A stretch of DNA of 25,351 nt from an uncultured Collinsella sp. (GCA_900552705.1 USAX01000010.1:1-25351); one strand, 5' to 3'. Counted from the stretch's first letter, positions 16,701 to 24,545 are shown. Notes: generated from the sequence alone by a model not told the origin. Program-made: numbers and translations.

Positions 16701-16977
16701 AAAGAACGGCGCCGACAATGGCCAGCAAGGTGCCGACCAAGCCGATGCCGCCGCCGATGCCCATCAGCAGGGCGCCGGCAAACGCAAGAATACCGGTAAC
16801 GGCAAATGCCAACCTGCTGGGCGCCGGGGCATTGAACTCCTGAACCTCGGGATCAAAGCCGTGGTTGCGGAAGATCTGAGCGATATCCTCGGCAGCCAAG
16901 CGCTCTTCTTCGCTGCATGCCGGCGTGATGCCGGTGTTCTGCAGCAGGTGGTTAATATAGTTCTGGGTGTTCGCCAT
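13780..16977 (-). CDS. Split M28-peptidase-like membrane protein with long disordered insert
   Basis: A 1065-residue protein. The N-terminal part (about 1-240) has four membrane helices (about 57-73, 76-95, 163-180, 185-205) and the first half of an M28 aminopeptidase-like fold, with His138 and Asp140 in VVVVAHYDSP. The C-terminal part (about 920-1065) resembles the second half, with NLESVGAG (Glu960) and LPHNVNPTN (His1044). The expected bridging Asp (GANDN in active enzymes) is Cys222 in SGAVCNKSS. The catalytic Glu pair appears as Ser-Asp (933-934). Peptidase activity is therefore doubtful. In between lie about 660 residues of acidic, Pro/Ala/Glu-rich sequence with a coiled coil (about 523-570), four short S/T-x-F repeats (577-622) and a basic patch (840-856). 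The start ATG 16977 has GTGGAG five bases away; codons upstream lack a site. It forms an operon with the small membrane protein after it. Confidence 0.85.
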   Translation of the reverse strand: MANTQNYINHLLQNTGITPACSEEERLAAEDIAQIFRNHGFDPEVQEFNAPAPSRLAFAVTGILAFAGALLMGIGGGIGLVGTLLAIVGAVLYVLERTGHPVVSRLGKTGVSQNVIAYHKASGPLASPRNRPVVVVAHYDSPRAELLAREPYASYRALIAKLLPVATVAPAAVAILRILPLPGALKVLLWIVAILASLVALANAANIISNRYILPYTSGAVCNKSSVAAMLGVMDNVAPFQGENEFPDDVPFDTYFGEQKRRAEEMARAAAEYAAAQQQNDYGNTIEYEEPTYAEDEFGQPIAPDAQAEPEQGEDFDEQIEGFEGASADETLIGAIVPEDQNQAVQAEEFNDEVSAAEPAEEPVAAEPEPKLYRNAAGNIRFGSDAIRALGMLPESCTLDYEEGEEPTFEPEPAPVVTAPAPAVTVDDESAAVTAAVAEPEAVSAIDPAAGLDILAPAAPAQDVADEPDDDYVEQPRRVSYESDTDFSAEIPAATPHADIASAFSSIGASASNFFKGALAKGKKFVDDFEEKRAAAREAAEQEAIAQQQAAEAARERAAQELEQNEAMQSVPVDAAEATTSFESQQPASTDVVEATTSFEAQQHVDSTMSFDAAQFDSTITFEKQGTAIAEPLPVSDEQGDAADDDEPIDAAEIQDAAEDESVEANCDEEQYAAADQGDSAAVEQEEVPAVSETPETDESRPYSTQIFTMPTPSGSGATVANVAPTQDETVDSLMAQISSQASPRPQMNVPDPASAPSPAPSSSPLASVPDPSLPSMKQTNVASRTSLFDLPDPSAQVNDPFATAQGPEPTSAPVAPPMPVTSGAQPIETISAPAPAAPKSRKRGLGGLFGRKKKNEQDSMSDWLGVEDDYDAKKSGRGIGSWDNFEDDNDGWKGGATSSDGASSEDMLSAVASMGDDELLGHDIWFVATGASDCDGAGMKAFLASHRDKLRGVFFINLESVGAGRLSVVTVEGEQQLLKGDRRIMNLVSKVCKSFHVDCGALEMPYAKTDAYAALEASRRALTIAGVDGTRLACARTEDDLPHNVNPTNIATVSEVVTEVIRRS

Positions 16978-17045
16978 GTGCGCTCCACATCCATAATCCG
17001 ACAAATAGGCCCAATGCATGCACATTAGAACCGTATATAGTCGAA

Positions 17046-17051
17046 AGTATA
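17046..17051 (-). promoter_or_regulatory. Possible -10 of the M28-like operon
   Basis: TATACT on the minus strand lies about 70 bases before the gene start in the divergent intergenic region. The -35 is weak (CGGTCG-like). Confidence 0.35.
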
Positions 17052-17087
17052 CCCCGAGCGAGCGCAAACGACCGAATTCGGGCCATC

Positions 17088-17116
17088 TTAACGCCCCGAG
17101 CGGACAAGGATATAGC
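17088..17116 (+). promoter_or_regulatory. Possible promoter of the WYL regulator pair
   Basis: TTAACG (17088-17093) and TATAGC (17111-17116), with a 17-base spacer, lie about 60 bases before the first WYL gene. Both boxes match consensus only partly. Confidence 0.3.
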
Positions 17117-17175
17117 CTAATCTCCATATCGGACTAAAATCATGGCAGCAAACCACCTTCTCATGCGAGGACTCT

Positions 17176-18198
17176 ATGACGGCAAGCGACGCGACCGCGA
17201 CAATTAAAAAGGGGAATTCAGAGCCCAGTTTCGATAAAACGGCCCAGCGCATCCTCAATCTTTTCTTTGTGCTCAACAGCTCCCCCGAACCGCTGACGAC
17301 CGAGCAGATCGTCTTGGATTCTGACCTGGGATATGGCTCGGGCAACATCGACTCGGATAAGCGCAAGTTTCGGCGCGATCGTGACAAACTGCTCGAGCGT
17401 GGCATCTTAATCAAGGAGGTTCGCCCCGCCGGTGCGCAGGAGACCGAGGAAAGCTCGTGGACAATCGACCGCGAGCACACGTTTGCGGCAGGCGGCCTCA
17501 TCACCGCAGACGACGCCGATATCCTGCTCAACGCTATCGACCAGACAATAGCGGCCGGCTCATCCACTTTTGCCGCGCCGCTTGCCGATATTCGTTCCAA
17601 GATTGCCTACCTCACCGGCAGGACGACGGCGGACGAAGCACCGATCCGCCGCTCTCCCACCGTCGATGCGGTATGGAGCGCCTTTGCCGAGCGATGCGCG
17701 CTGCGATTTTTATATCAGAACGGACGCGGTGAGCAGAAAGAGCGTACCGTCTGCGTCTACGGCATGTTCGAGCGCGAGGGCGTTGCGTACTTCTGCGGCC
17801 TCGACAATGCCACCGACGACATCAGGACATTCCGCTGCGACCGTATCGTTCGCGCTTGGCGCCCCTCAAAGGCCTACGCTATCCCTGCGGACTTCAACCT
17901 CAGCGACTACCTGTTCTTTGAATTCGATTTTGCCGACCGCCCGCCCGTTGCGGCTACGTTCTCGTTCGCCCCGCAGACGCAGATCGATATGATCAACGGC
18001 CTCACGCGCGGGCGAGGTGAACTCGCACACACCGATTCGGGATGGACTTGGACCGTTGACGTGCGCAATCTTGAAGCCGCCGCCTCATTTTGCATGGCCC
18101 ACGCCATGGACGGCATGAGGCCCATGGCCCCCAAATCGCTCAAGCAGGCGTGGAACCACCTCATTGAAAGGACGGTGCACGAGCATGCCCGTGCGTAA
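17176..18198 (+). CDS. WYL-domain transcriptional regulator (PafB-like)
   Basis: A 340-residue cytoplasmic regulator. The N-terminal winged helix-turn-helix (about 22-82) includes KRKFRRDRDKLLERGI, the usual recognition helix and wing of this family. The WYL domain (about 163-230) shows CALRFLYQNG, GVAYFCGLD and RTFRCDRIVRA. A C-terminal WCX-like extension runs to the end. WYL domains sense nucleic acids or small ligands; in mycobacteria the PafB-PafC pair activates DNA-damage genes. The ribosome binding site GAGG precedes ATG 17176. Its end overlaps the next gene, another WYL protein, by 14 bases, which favours stoichiometric expression and a heterodimer. The assignment to PafB rests on this pairing and is inference. 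Confidence 0.88.
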   Translation: MTASDATATIKKGNSEPSFDKTAQRILNLFFVLNSSPEPLTTEQIVLDSDLGYGSGNIDSDKRKFRRDRDKLLERGILIKEVRPAGAQETEESSWTIDREHTFAAGGLITADDADILLNAIDQTIAAGSSTFAAPLADIRSKIAYLTGRTTADEAPIRRSPTVDAVWSAFAERCALRFLYQNGRGEQKERTVCVYGMFEREGVAYFCGLDNATDDIRTFRCDRIVRAWRPSKAYAIPADFNLSDYLFFEFDFADRPPVAATFSFAPQTQIDMINGLTRGRGELAHTDSGWTWTVDVRNLEAAASFCMAHAMDGMRPMAPKSLKQAWNHLIERTVHEHARA

Positions 18199-19102
18199 AC
18201 TCACCAGCGAGCAGAGGCTCTCGCGCGCCATCGACATCATGGAGGCCCTCTACGCCGCCGGCGAGAGCGGCATGACACGAGCCGAGATTTGCAGTCGCTT
18301 TGACATCACGGGGGCGTCGCTCGACGAGATTCTCGAGATCGTCTCGACGCTCGCGGACCGAGAATCGGGTGCGCGTATCATCTGCGAATGCCACGGCGAG
18401 CGCGTGGTCCTCACCGGTGACGCCGGGCGTGTACTACCGCTGCGCCTGAGTGCCGCCGAGGGCGCTGTGCTCAACCACGAACTTGAATCGTTGGGGATCG
18501 AGCCCCAGGCGGCGGCTCGAATTCGACATGCTCTTCTACCCGAAGAGCTCGGCTATAACCAGCACGTCTCTGACACCGTCAACCACGGGTCGCACTGGCA
18601 GCAGCTGAGCTGCGCCATTCAGGACGGCGTTCGCTGTCGTATCTCGTATCGCTCGATGGACGATGCGCGGCCACGCGAGCGTCTGGTCGACCCCTTGCGC
18701 ATTACGGCAAACGGCGACCAAACATATCTGATTGCCTGGGACATCGCGGTCGATGAGCAGCGCACCTATCGCATGGATAAAATCGAGGGACTCGCCTTGA
18801 CGGAAGACTCCGTCGTGCCTCACGTACCGGACGTTGCATCCCTCCACGATTCCCTTGCCCGGACGCAGCGTAGCGCAAAGCTCTTGATGCCATTCGATAT
18901 GGCGGAGCATCTGGACTGGGCCGGCATCACCCTCATCGAGCGCAGCGGGACAGACATGGCAACGGTAACCGTACATTACGGCTCCGAGCGTTGGCTGCTG
19001 AGCCAGATAATCGCAGCGGGCGGAGCCATCCGCATCTTGGATGACCCCGCCCTGTCAAAGCGTCTGTGCGATATGGCAAAAACCCTCGTCTGTCCGCTTT
19101 AG
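18185..19102 (+). CDS. WYL-domain transcriptional regulator (PafC-like)
   Basis: The second WYL protein, 305 residues. An N-terminal helix-turn-helix (about 8-60) contains MTRAEICSRFDITGASLDEIL. The WYL domain (about 135-205) has CRISYRSMDDARPRERLVDP, TYLIAWD and RTYRMDKIEGL, the classic arrangement. The C-terminal part resembles the WCX extension. The gene starts inside the end of the first WYL gene (ATG 18185; AAAGG lies further upstream). Its stop overlaps the convergent helicase gene stop by four bases. No terminator can fit between them, so the two transcripts must run into each other. Probably works as a heteromer with its partner. Confidence 0.88.
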   Translation: MPVRKLTSEQRLSRAIDIMEALYAAGESGMTRAEICSRFDITGASLDEILEIVSTLADRESGARIICECHGERVVLTGDAGRVLPLRLSAAEGAVLNHELESLGIEPQAAARIRHALLPEELGYNQHVSDTVNHGSHWQQLSCAIQDGVRCRISYRSMDDARPRERLVDPLRITANGDQTYLIAWDIAVDEQRTYRMDKIEGLALTEDSVVPHVPDVASLHDSLARTQRSAKLLMPFDMAEHLDWAGITLIERSGTDMATVTVHYGSERWLLSQIIAAGGAIRILDDPALSKRLCDMAKTLVCPL

Positions 19103-21993
19103 CGCCGCCGCTCGTGGCGTGCACGCCACAGCTGTAGATAGTGCCCAATCTGCGCCGATTCGATGCGCTGGTAGGAGCTCGTGGGCAGCGACGTTAAGAA
19201 CTTCTTGCCATAGCCCTTCGTCACCAGGCGAGGATCCGCCAAGATCAGCACACCGCTATCGGTCGACGAGCGAATCAAACGCCCCGCGGCCTGCTTAACC
19301 TCGAGCACCGCCTCGGGCAGCGAATAGCGCGCCCATGCGCGGTCTTCGCGCAGGTTGCGCTCGCACGAGAGCGGGTCCGTGGGGCTTGAGAACGGCAACT
19401 TGGGAATGATGACGCAGCGCAGCGTCTCGCCGCTGGCATCAAACCCCTCCCAGAAGGCCTTGAGCGCAAAAAGCGACGAGGTCGGTTCGTTGATAAACCG
19501 GTCGCGCAGGCGACGAGGAGATGAGTTGCGCTGCTGGCAGTTGAGCTCCAGACCCGCACGGGCCATCTTGGGCTCAACGCGGGCGTATAGGTCCTCCATG
19601 TCGCGCCGATTGGTGAACAACGTGAGCACCGATCCGCCCATGGCAAGATGGGCGTCGACCAGTACGCGCTCGAGCGCCGTAAGATAGCTCTCACGATCGC
19701 GCGGATCGGGGATATCGCCCGCAACGACTACAGCCATGTTCGAATCGAAGTCGTAGCTCGAATCCAAGTGCAGCGATGACGACGTTGAAGCACCGATGCG
19801 ATCAAGGCCGACCGCATGGTTAAAGTGCTCAAAGCTTTTGGACACCGTCATGGTCGCCGAGGCAAAGATAGCCGTGTGAACCTCGGGTAGCCACTCGGTT
19901 GCCAAAGCCTCGCCAATGTCGATGCGCTCTGCGGTCATCGACTCTCCGCCGGCACGAAGTCTGCGATTGACCTGCAGCGAATACACGTAGTGTTCATCGG
20001 TGCCATCAATGATGAGTTTGAGGTTCTCGGCCAGCTCGTGCAGGCGGCGCGAAATATCACCCAGGTCGACAACAACCTCTGGCTTGTCGGCGGCGACGGC
20101 TTGCACCAGCGCGTCGACGCTCTTGTCAGCTTGTTCCAATGCGTCAATGGCAGCGTAGGCCGACGGTAAGAAATCATGCCAGTCGTCAGATTCGCGCAGC
20201 TCGGGGCCAATCCATAGATTGGCATTGTCATAGCCCCCACGGGCACGGCGACCGAGCTCGCGAACGCCATCGAACACGCCGGCGATCGCCATGCTCGCGC
20301 GCGCAACCGTCGACGTCGCCTTGGCAGTAAGGCCCAGATAGAGCGTAGAGCCCTCGGAGGTTGCCAAATCACGGGAAACCTGGCTTAGCGCGCCGGTGCT
20401 CGAGCCACCCAGACGCTCAAACAGAACGCGTGATTCGTCCGCCGACACCACACGCGCCCACTGACGGCGCGCCTCGCGCTCGATGGAATGGGCCTCGTCG
20501 ATTACCCAATGACGAATCGGAGGCAAAATCCTGCCCTCGGCCGCGACGTTGCGGAACAGCAGGGAATGGTTGGTGACCACCACATCGGCATGCGCCGCAC
20601 GACGGCGAGCGCCGTGGACCAAACATTTATCAGGGAAAAACGGGCAGAGGCGACGAGCGCACTCGCGCGAGGCCGTCGTAAAGTCGGGGCGGTTGACGCT
20701 GCGCCACCGAATGCCGAGCGAGTCGAGGTCGCCATCGGCTGATTGGCAGACGTACGCCATAATGACCGCGACCGCCGTGAGCGTGTCCGCCGGATCGCGC
20801 TTGGTGGTAATCTCGACCCGGCCGCGGCTCATGCGCTCGAGCTTGCGCAGGCACGGATAGTGGTCATACCCCTTGAGAGCGCAAAATGACAGACCACCGT
20901 CCAGTTGCTCGGCAAGTTTTGGCAGCTCATGGTACATGAGCTGGTCGGCAAGATTGTTCGATTTGGTCGCAATACCTACCGTGATGTTGTTACGGCGTGC
21001 TGCCTCGGCAAAAGGCACCAGATAGGCCATCGATTTGCCGACGCCTGTGCCTGCCTCAATTACTCGATGAGTGCCCGTGACCAGCGCATCGCGGACCTCG
21101 AGCGCCATCGCGATCTGCTCATCACGCGGCTCGTAGGTGGGATACATGCGATTGACCAGGCCACCTGGCGCATAGTCTGCCTCGATCTCCTCACGACTCG
21201 GCATCTTGAGAACCGGCAGCTCATCGGCGTCCACCCGATCGTCGGCGCGATCGGCCTTGAGAACGTCAGCACGAGCGGCGCTGAGAGAGAAGATAGAACC
21301 AGGGTTCTGCCTTGCCAAGAATGAGAAGATAGGACGATAGGACCAAGGCACGTCCGGATGCATGTCGGCTAGGCGCGCCATGAGGCCCTGGGGCAAGTCG
21401 GTGAGCGCCACGAGCAACACGCGCCATACGCCACACAGGGCGTCGACGTCGGCATTGGCACGGTGTGATACCGAGTCGCAGCCAAACAGATCGGCCATAA
21501 AAGACAGCTTGTGCGAGGCCAGGCGCGGAAGCGCGATGCGCGACAGCGCCAGCGAATCGATCCAAATATCGCTCACGTTGACGCCGCCTTTGACCGACTC
21601 GATAAACGAGCGGTCGAACGTGGCGTTGTGTGCGATCACCGGGCAGCCACCGACAAAATCGGCGAGAGCGGCGACGGCCTCAACCGCCGACGGGGCATCC
21701 GCCACATCGGCATTTGTAATGCTCGTGAGCTCGGTAATCTCGGCGGGAATCAGCTGTTTGGGATGCACGAAGGTATCGAAGCGGTCGATGACCTCGCGGC
21801 CCGAAAGGCGAGCCGCCGATATCTCGATCAGCTCGTTGTCCTGCACCGAAAGACCCGTGGTCTCGGTATCGAGGACGATAACATCTTCTTCGATGAGACC
21901 AAACGCTTGGGTTTTGGCGCGCTCGGCAAGCGTGGCATAAGAATCGATGACAAACTGCGGCGTTCCTGACGAAACCGCGTCCTCGATTAGCAT
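19099..21993 (-). CDS. dinG: DinG-family helicase with N-terminal DEDDh exonuclease
   Basis: A 964-residue cytoplasmic DNA repair enzyme. The N-terminal 3'-5' exonuclease domain (about 35-200) has DTETTG (Asp42, Glu44), Asp127 in HNATFD and the HRANADVD box (His177, Asp182), so all DEDDh residues are present. The XPD/DinG-like helicase follows: Walker A EAGTGVGKS (Lys320), DEAH box (499-502) and C-terminal motif VI-like QAAGRLIRS. Four cysteines (381, 445, 450, 457) between Walker A and DEAH match the Fe-S cluster position of DinG/XPD. It probably unwinds damaged or structured DNA, and the exonuclease may trim 3' ends. ATG 21993 lies inside the end of ddl, with a 7-base overlap, so the two are coupled. 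Convergent with the WYL pair. Confidence 0.93.
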   Translation of the reverse strand: MLIEDAVSSGTPQFVIDSYATLAERAKTQAFGLIEEDVIVLDTETTGLSVQDNELIEISAARLSGREVIDRFDTFVHPKQLIPAEITELTSITNADVADAPSAVEAVAALADFVGGCPVIAHNATFDRSFIESVKGGVNVSDIWIDSLALSRIALPRLASHKLSFMADLFGCDSVSHRANADVDALCGVWRVLLVALTDLPQGLMARLADMHPDVPWSYRPIFSFLARQNPGSIFSLSAARADVLKADRADDRVDADELPVLKMPSREEIEADYAPGGLVNRMYPTYEPRDEQIAMALEVRDALVTGTHRVIEAGTGVGKSMAYLVPFAEAARRNNITVGIATKSNNLADQLMYHELPKLAEQLDGGLSFCALKGYDHYPCLRKLERMSRGRVEITTKRDPADTLTAVAVIMAYVCQSADGDLDSLGIRWRSVNRPDFTTASRECARRLCPFFPDKCLVHGARRRAAHADVVVTNHSLLFRNVAAEGRILPPIRHWVIDEAHSIEREARRQWARVVSADESRVLFERLGGSSTGALSQVSRDLATSEGSTLYLGLTAKATSTVARASMAIAGVFDGVRELGRRARGGYDNANLWIGPELRESDDWHDFLPSAYAAIDALEQADKSVDALVQAVAADKPEVVVDLGDISRRLHELAENLKLIIDGTDEHYVYSLQVNRRLRAGGESMTAERIDIGEALATEWLPEVHTAIFASATMTVSKSFEHFNHAVGLDRIGASTSSSLHLDSSYDFDSNMAVVVAGDIPDPRDRESYLTALERVLVDAHLAMGGSVLTLFTNRRDMEDLYARVEPKMARAGLELNCQQRNSSPRRLRDRFINEPTSSLFALKAFWEGFDASGETLRCVIIPKLPFSSPTDPLSCERNLREDRAWARYSLPEAVLEVKQAAGRLIRSSTDSGVLILADPRLVTKGYGKKFLTSLPTSSYQRIESAQIGHYLQLWRARHERRR

Positions 21994-22952
21994 GCAATGC
22001 CCGCTCGACGAAGGCCCATACGGATCAGGCTGTCACAGACCTGCGGGAACGTCATGTCGTCGGTGTGGCGGATCTCATCCGGATACAGCGACGTATCGGT
22101 CATGCCGGGAATGGTATTGGTCTCGAGGATAACGGGGCCGTCCTCGCTCACAATAAAGTCGCTGCGCGAGATACCCAGGCAACCGAGGGCCTTGTGAGCG
22201 GCACAGGCAAGTTCCTGAGCGCGAGCGTAATTCTCGGGTGAAATCTGCGCCGGAATGCGATGGATATCCGTAGGGTCGACATACTTCACGTCCAGATCGT
22301 AGAACTCGCAGTCCTCGGGCTTACGAATCTCGACAATCGGCAGGGCGCGTACGTCATCTTCGCCGTATACGCCGACGGTGATCTCGGTACCATCGATGCA
22401 CTTCTCGACCAGCACTTTGTCGCCGTACTCAAACGCCTTGGCGATTGCCGCGGGCAGCTCGGAGGGCTCATGGACCAGGGAAATGCCATAGCTGGAACCG
22501 TTGACGGCCGGCTTCACAAAGCACCGCTCGCCACAAACCTCGACGATATGATCGATATCGACTTCATCGCCCACCTCGAGCGCAAGGCCGGGGGCAATGG
22601 GAATGCCCGCCTTGGCGTATAGGAGCTTAGAGACCTCCTTGTCGGCACCGCAGGCGCTGGCAAGTACGCCCGAGGCCGTGTAGGGGATACCCAGGGTCTC
22701 CATGGCACCCTGCATGGCGCCATCCTCACCGCCGGCGCCGTGCATGGCGATAAATGCCACATCGAATCCGCCGGTCGCCATGGTTACCATAAAGTCATCA
22801 GCGGCCGTGTCAAGCAGCTCCACCGAGGTGTAGCCGGCTTCCTTCAGCGCCACCACAACGTTCTTTCCCGAATCGAGCGAGATCTCGCGCTCGGCGGAAT
22901 GACCGCCCGCCAAGACCGCTACGTGCATGTTCTCTAGGCTTTTACCCGGCAT
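21987..22952 (-). CDS. ddl: D-alanine--D-alanine ligase
   Basis: Makes the D-Ala-D-Ala dipeptide for peptidoglycan, using ATP in the cytoplasm. The 321-residue protein is the short Ddl type. The N-terminal glycine-rich motif GGHSAEREISL is present. So are MHGAGGEDGAMQG, the ATP-grasp loop FVKPAVNGSSYGIS, and the C-terminal metal-binding LETNTIPGMT. The ligase motifs agree with dipeptide rather than depsipeptide ligases, as far as can be judged by eye. The binding site GAGGAG lies seven bases before ATG 22952. It is the first gene of a two-gene unit with dinG, transcribed from the promoter shared with divergent rlmN. Confidence 0.95.
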   Translation of the reverse strand: MPGKSLENMHVAVLAGGHSAEREISLDSGKNVVVALKEAGYTSVELLDTAADDFMVTMATGGFDVAFIAMHGAGGEDGAMQGAMETLGIPYTASGVLASACGADKEVSKLLYAKAGIPIAPGLALEVGDEVDIDHIVEVCGERCFVKPAVNGSSYGISLVHEPSELPAAIAKAFEYGDKVLVEKCIDGTEITVGVYGEDDVRALPIVEIRKPEDCEFYDLDVKYVDPTDIHRIPAQISPENYARAQELACAAHKALGCLGISRSDFIVSEDGPVILETNTIPGMTDTSLYPDEIRHTDDMTFPQVCDSLIRMGLRRAGIAC

Positions 22953-22992
22953 GGGCAGACTCCTCCTCTATAATTTCTGCAGCTGATACCAT

Positions 22993-23022
22993 ATTGTAGC
23001 GATACCCTCTACGTTTCCCCAA
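22993..23022 (-). promoter_or_regulatory. ddl-dinG promoter
   Basis: -35 TTGGGG (23022-23017) and -10 TACAAT (22998-22993) with an 18-base spacer are about 40 bases before the ddl start. A TATAAT on the plus strand (22969-22974) may serve rlmN, though its -35 is weak. Confidence 0.5.
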
Positions 23023-23037
23023 AATCGAAAGGCTTCC

Positions 23038-24090
23038 ATGAATCCCAGGACTAAATCTCAGGACATTCGCGACTTGAGCCAAAACGATATTCGCGAGCTC
23101 GTGGCCGAACTTGGCCAGCCCGCCTTCCGCGCGAAGCAGCTCATCGAATGGGTCTTTGAGAAGAACGTTTGTTCGTTTGACGATATGACCAATCTTCCCA
23201 AGGCTTTCCGCGAGCAGCTTAAAGAGGCGTTTGCCTTTGATACGCCGACTGAACTCACCAAGCAGGTTTCCAAAGATGGCTCGCGCAAGTATCTGCTCGA
23301 GTACCACGATGGCATTTCCGTCGAGACCGTCGGCATGCCCCGTCGTAACAAGCTTTCCGTCTGCGTTTCCACCCAGGCAGGCTGCGGCATGGGCTGCGCC
23401 TTTTGCGCTACCGGTCTCAACGGCCTCAAGCGCTCTCTGACCGCTCAAGAGATCGTCGACCAGGTGCTTCATGTATCCAACGACTTTGGCGAGCGTGCCA
23501 CAAGCGTTGTCTTCATGGGCCAGGGCGAGCCGTTTGCCAACTACGACGAGGTTCTCAAGGCACTGCGTATCCTCAACGACCCCGATGGCATCGGCATCGG
23601 CGCTCGTCACCTCACCGTCTCTACCAGCGGCGTTATTCCCGGTATTCGCAAATTTGCCGATATCCCCGAGCAGTTCACTCTTGCCGTTTCCCTGCATTCC
23701 GCCATCCAGTCGACGCGCAATAAGCTCATGCCCGGTGTTAAGAAGTACACGCTGCTTCGCCTTCACGAAGCGCTTCAGCTCTACACCGAGAAGACTGGCC
23801 GCCGCCCGACCTATGAGTATGCCATGATCGAAGGCGTCAACGATACGAATCCCGAGATGCAGGCGCTCTGCGACTTCTGCGAGGGAACGCTGTGCCACGT
23901 TAACCTGATTCAACTTAACGACATCGAGGGCAGCCCGCTCAAGCCGTCGCCGATTCATAAGGTTGAGGATCTTCAGCGTCGTCTTGAGTCCCGTGGCATC
24001 GAGACCACGATTCGTAACTCCCGTGGTAACGATATTGACGCCGCTTGCGGACAGCTGAAACAGCGCTTCAAAGTTCAGAAGAACGCATAG
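23038..24090 (+). CDS. rlmN: Dual-specificity RNA methyltransferase RlmN
   Basis: A radical SAM enzyme that methylates C2 of A2503 in 23S rRNA and A37 in some tRNAs. The 350-residue length is standard. The Fe-S binding motif is QAGCGMGCAFC (Cys116, 120, 123). The two further catalytic cysteines are also present: Cys109, seven residues before the cluster as in the E. coli enzyme, and Cys337 in DIDAACGQL near the C-terminus. The FMGQGEP motif is the SAM-binding GEP element. The binding site AAAGG lies five bases before ATG. The gene is alone on the plus strand, divergent from ddl, and is followed at once by the parS-like site and a terminator. Confidence 0.97.
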   Translation: MNPRTKSQDIRDLSQNDIRELVAELGQPAFRAKQLIEWVFEKNVCSFDDMTNLPKAFREQLKEAFAFDTPTELTKQVSKDGSRKYLLEYHDGISVETVGMPRRNKLSVCVSTQAGCGMGCAFCATGLNGLKRSLTAQEIVDQVLHVSNDFGERATSVVFMGQGEPFANYDEVLKALRILNDPDGIGIGARHLTVSTSGVIPGIRKFADIPEQFTLAVSLHSAIQSTRNKLMPGVKKYTLLRLHEALQLYTEKTGRRPTYEYAMIEGVNDTNPEMQALCDFCEGTLCHVNLIQLNDIEGSPLKPSPIHKVEDLQRRLESRGIETTIRNSRGNDIDAACGQLKQRFKVQKNA

Positions 24091-24108
24091 GGGAGTCGCA
24101 CTCCAAAA

Positions 24109-24124
24109 CGTTTCATGTGAAACA
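24109..24124. promoter_or_regulatory. parS-like centromere site
   Basis: The 16-base palindrome reads TGTTTCACATGAAACG on the minus strand. It differs from the bacterial parS consensus TGTTTCACGTGAAACA at two positions. It lies 19 bases after rlmN and about 410 bases beyond the parB gene end. ParB (CTP-dependent clamp) is known to load at such sites to organise origin segregation. Confidence 0.85.
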
Positions 24125-24130
24125 TCGAAT

Positions 24131-24168
24131 GGCCCCGGTTGCAGGATATGCAACCGGGGCCGTTTCAT
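24131..24168 (+). terminator. rlmN terminator
   Basis: A 13-bp GC-rich stem (24131-24143 with 24149-24161) around GGATA is followed by GTTTCATTT. The U-run is interrupted but the stem is very stable. The parS-like site lies between rlmN and this hairpin. Confidence 0.75.
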
Positions 24169-24220
24169 TTATTGACCTCAATTTTGGACCAGCTGCTACC
24201 TTTCCCATTTTTTTACTGAC

Positions 24221-24258
24221 AAAATAAGGAGCCCTCGTCTCATGAATCAGACAAGGGC
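24221..24258 (-). terminator. Terminator of the parB-ytxH operon
   Basis: A 10-bp stem (24258-24249 with 24240-24231, one G-U pair on this strand) around GATTCATG is followed by a T-rich stretch (CCTTATTTTG). It lies 32 bases after the small membrane protein stop. Confidence 0.6.
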
Positions 24259-24290
24259 GCCTCAAAATATGCAGGGTAATTGTTAGGTAC

Positions 24291-24545
24291 CTAATAGCCT
24301 ACATTTTCCCATTGGTTGCTAACCCAACCTTGATTAATCTTAGGATTATTCGTCACCTGAGCAGTGCGCATGGCAACATCTTCTGTCATAACATCCATTT
24401 TCTTCTTGGAAGTATCGACAATATCTTGCGCGCCACGAAGCAAACGACCTCGAAGTTCATCGTCTGTCGCGATCTTATAGCCAGCAAAGGCACCAGCCGC
24501 GACAGTCGTCACCAATGCAATCGCAGTTAAAATCTTATTCCTCAT
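24291..24545 (-). CDS. Small YtxH-like membrane protein
   Basis: The 84-residue product begins MRNKILTAIALVTTVAAGAFAGY, a single N-terminal membrane segment with a basic start. A soluble, charged stretch follows (about 30-60, ending in VDTSKKKMDVMTEDV) that could be helical. Size and pattern resemble YtxH-type proteins, whose molecular role is unclear; this is a resemblance only. The start ATG 24545 has an excellent AAGGAGG site at five bases, located inside the end of parB. The coding regions overlap by 11 bases, so the gene is coupled to parB. It ends at the operon terminator. An earlier in-frame ATG at 24563 would ignore this binding site. Confidence 0.8.
   Translation of the reverse strand: MRNKILTAIALVTTVAAGAFAGYKIATDDELRGRLLRGAQDIVDTSKKKMDVMTEDVAMRTAQVTNNPKINQGWVSNQWENVGY

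Noticed and set aside
22942..24168. Minus-strand open frame of 408 codons opposite rlmN
   Set aside because: rlmN has all five catalytic cysteines and a proper start; the opposite frame has no recognisable content and would cross the parS-like site.
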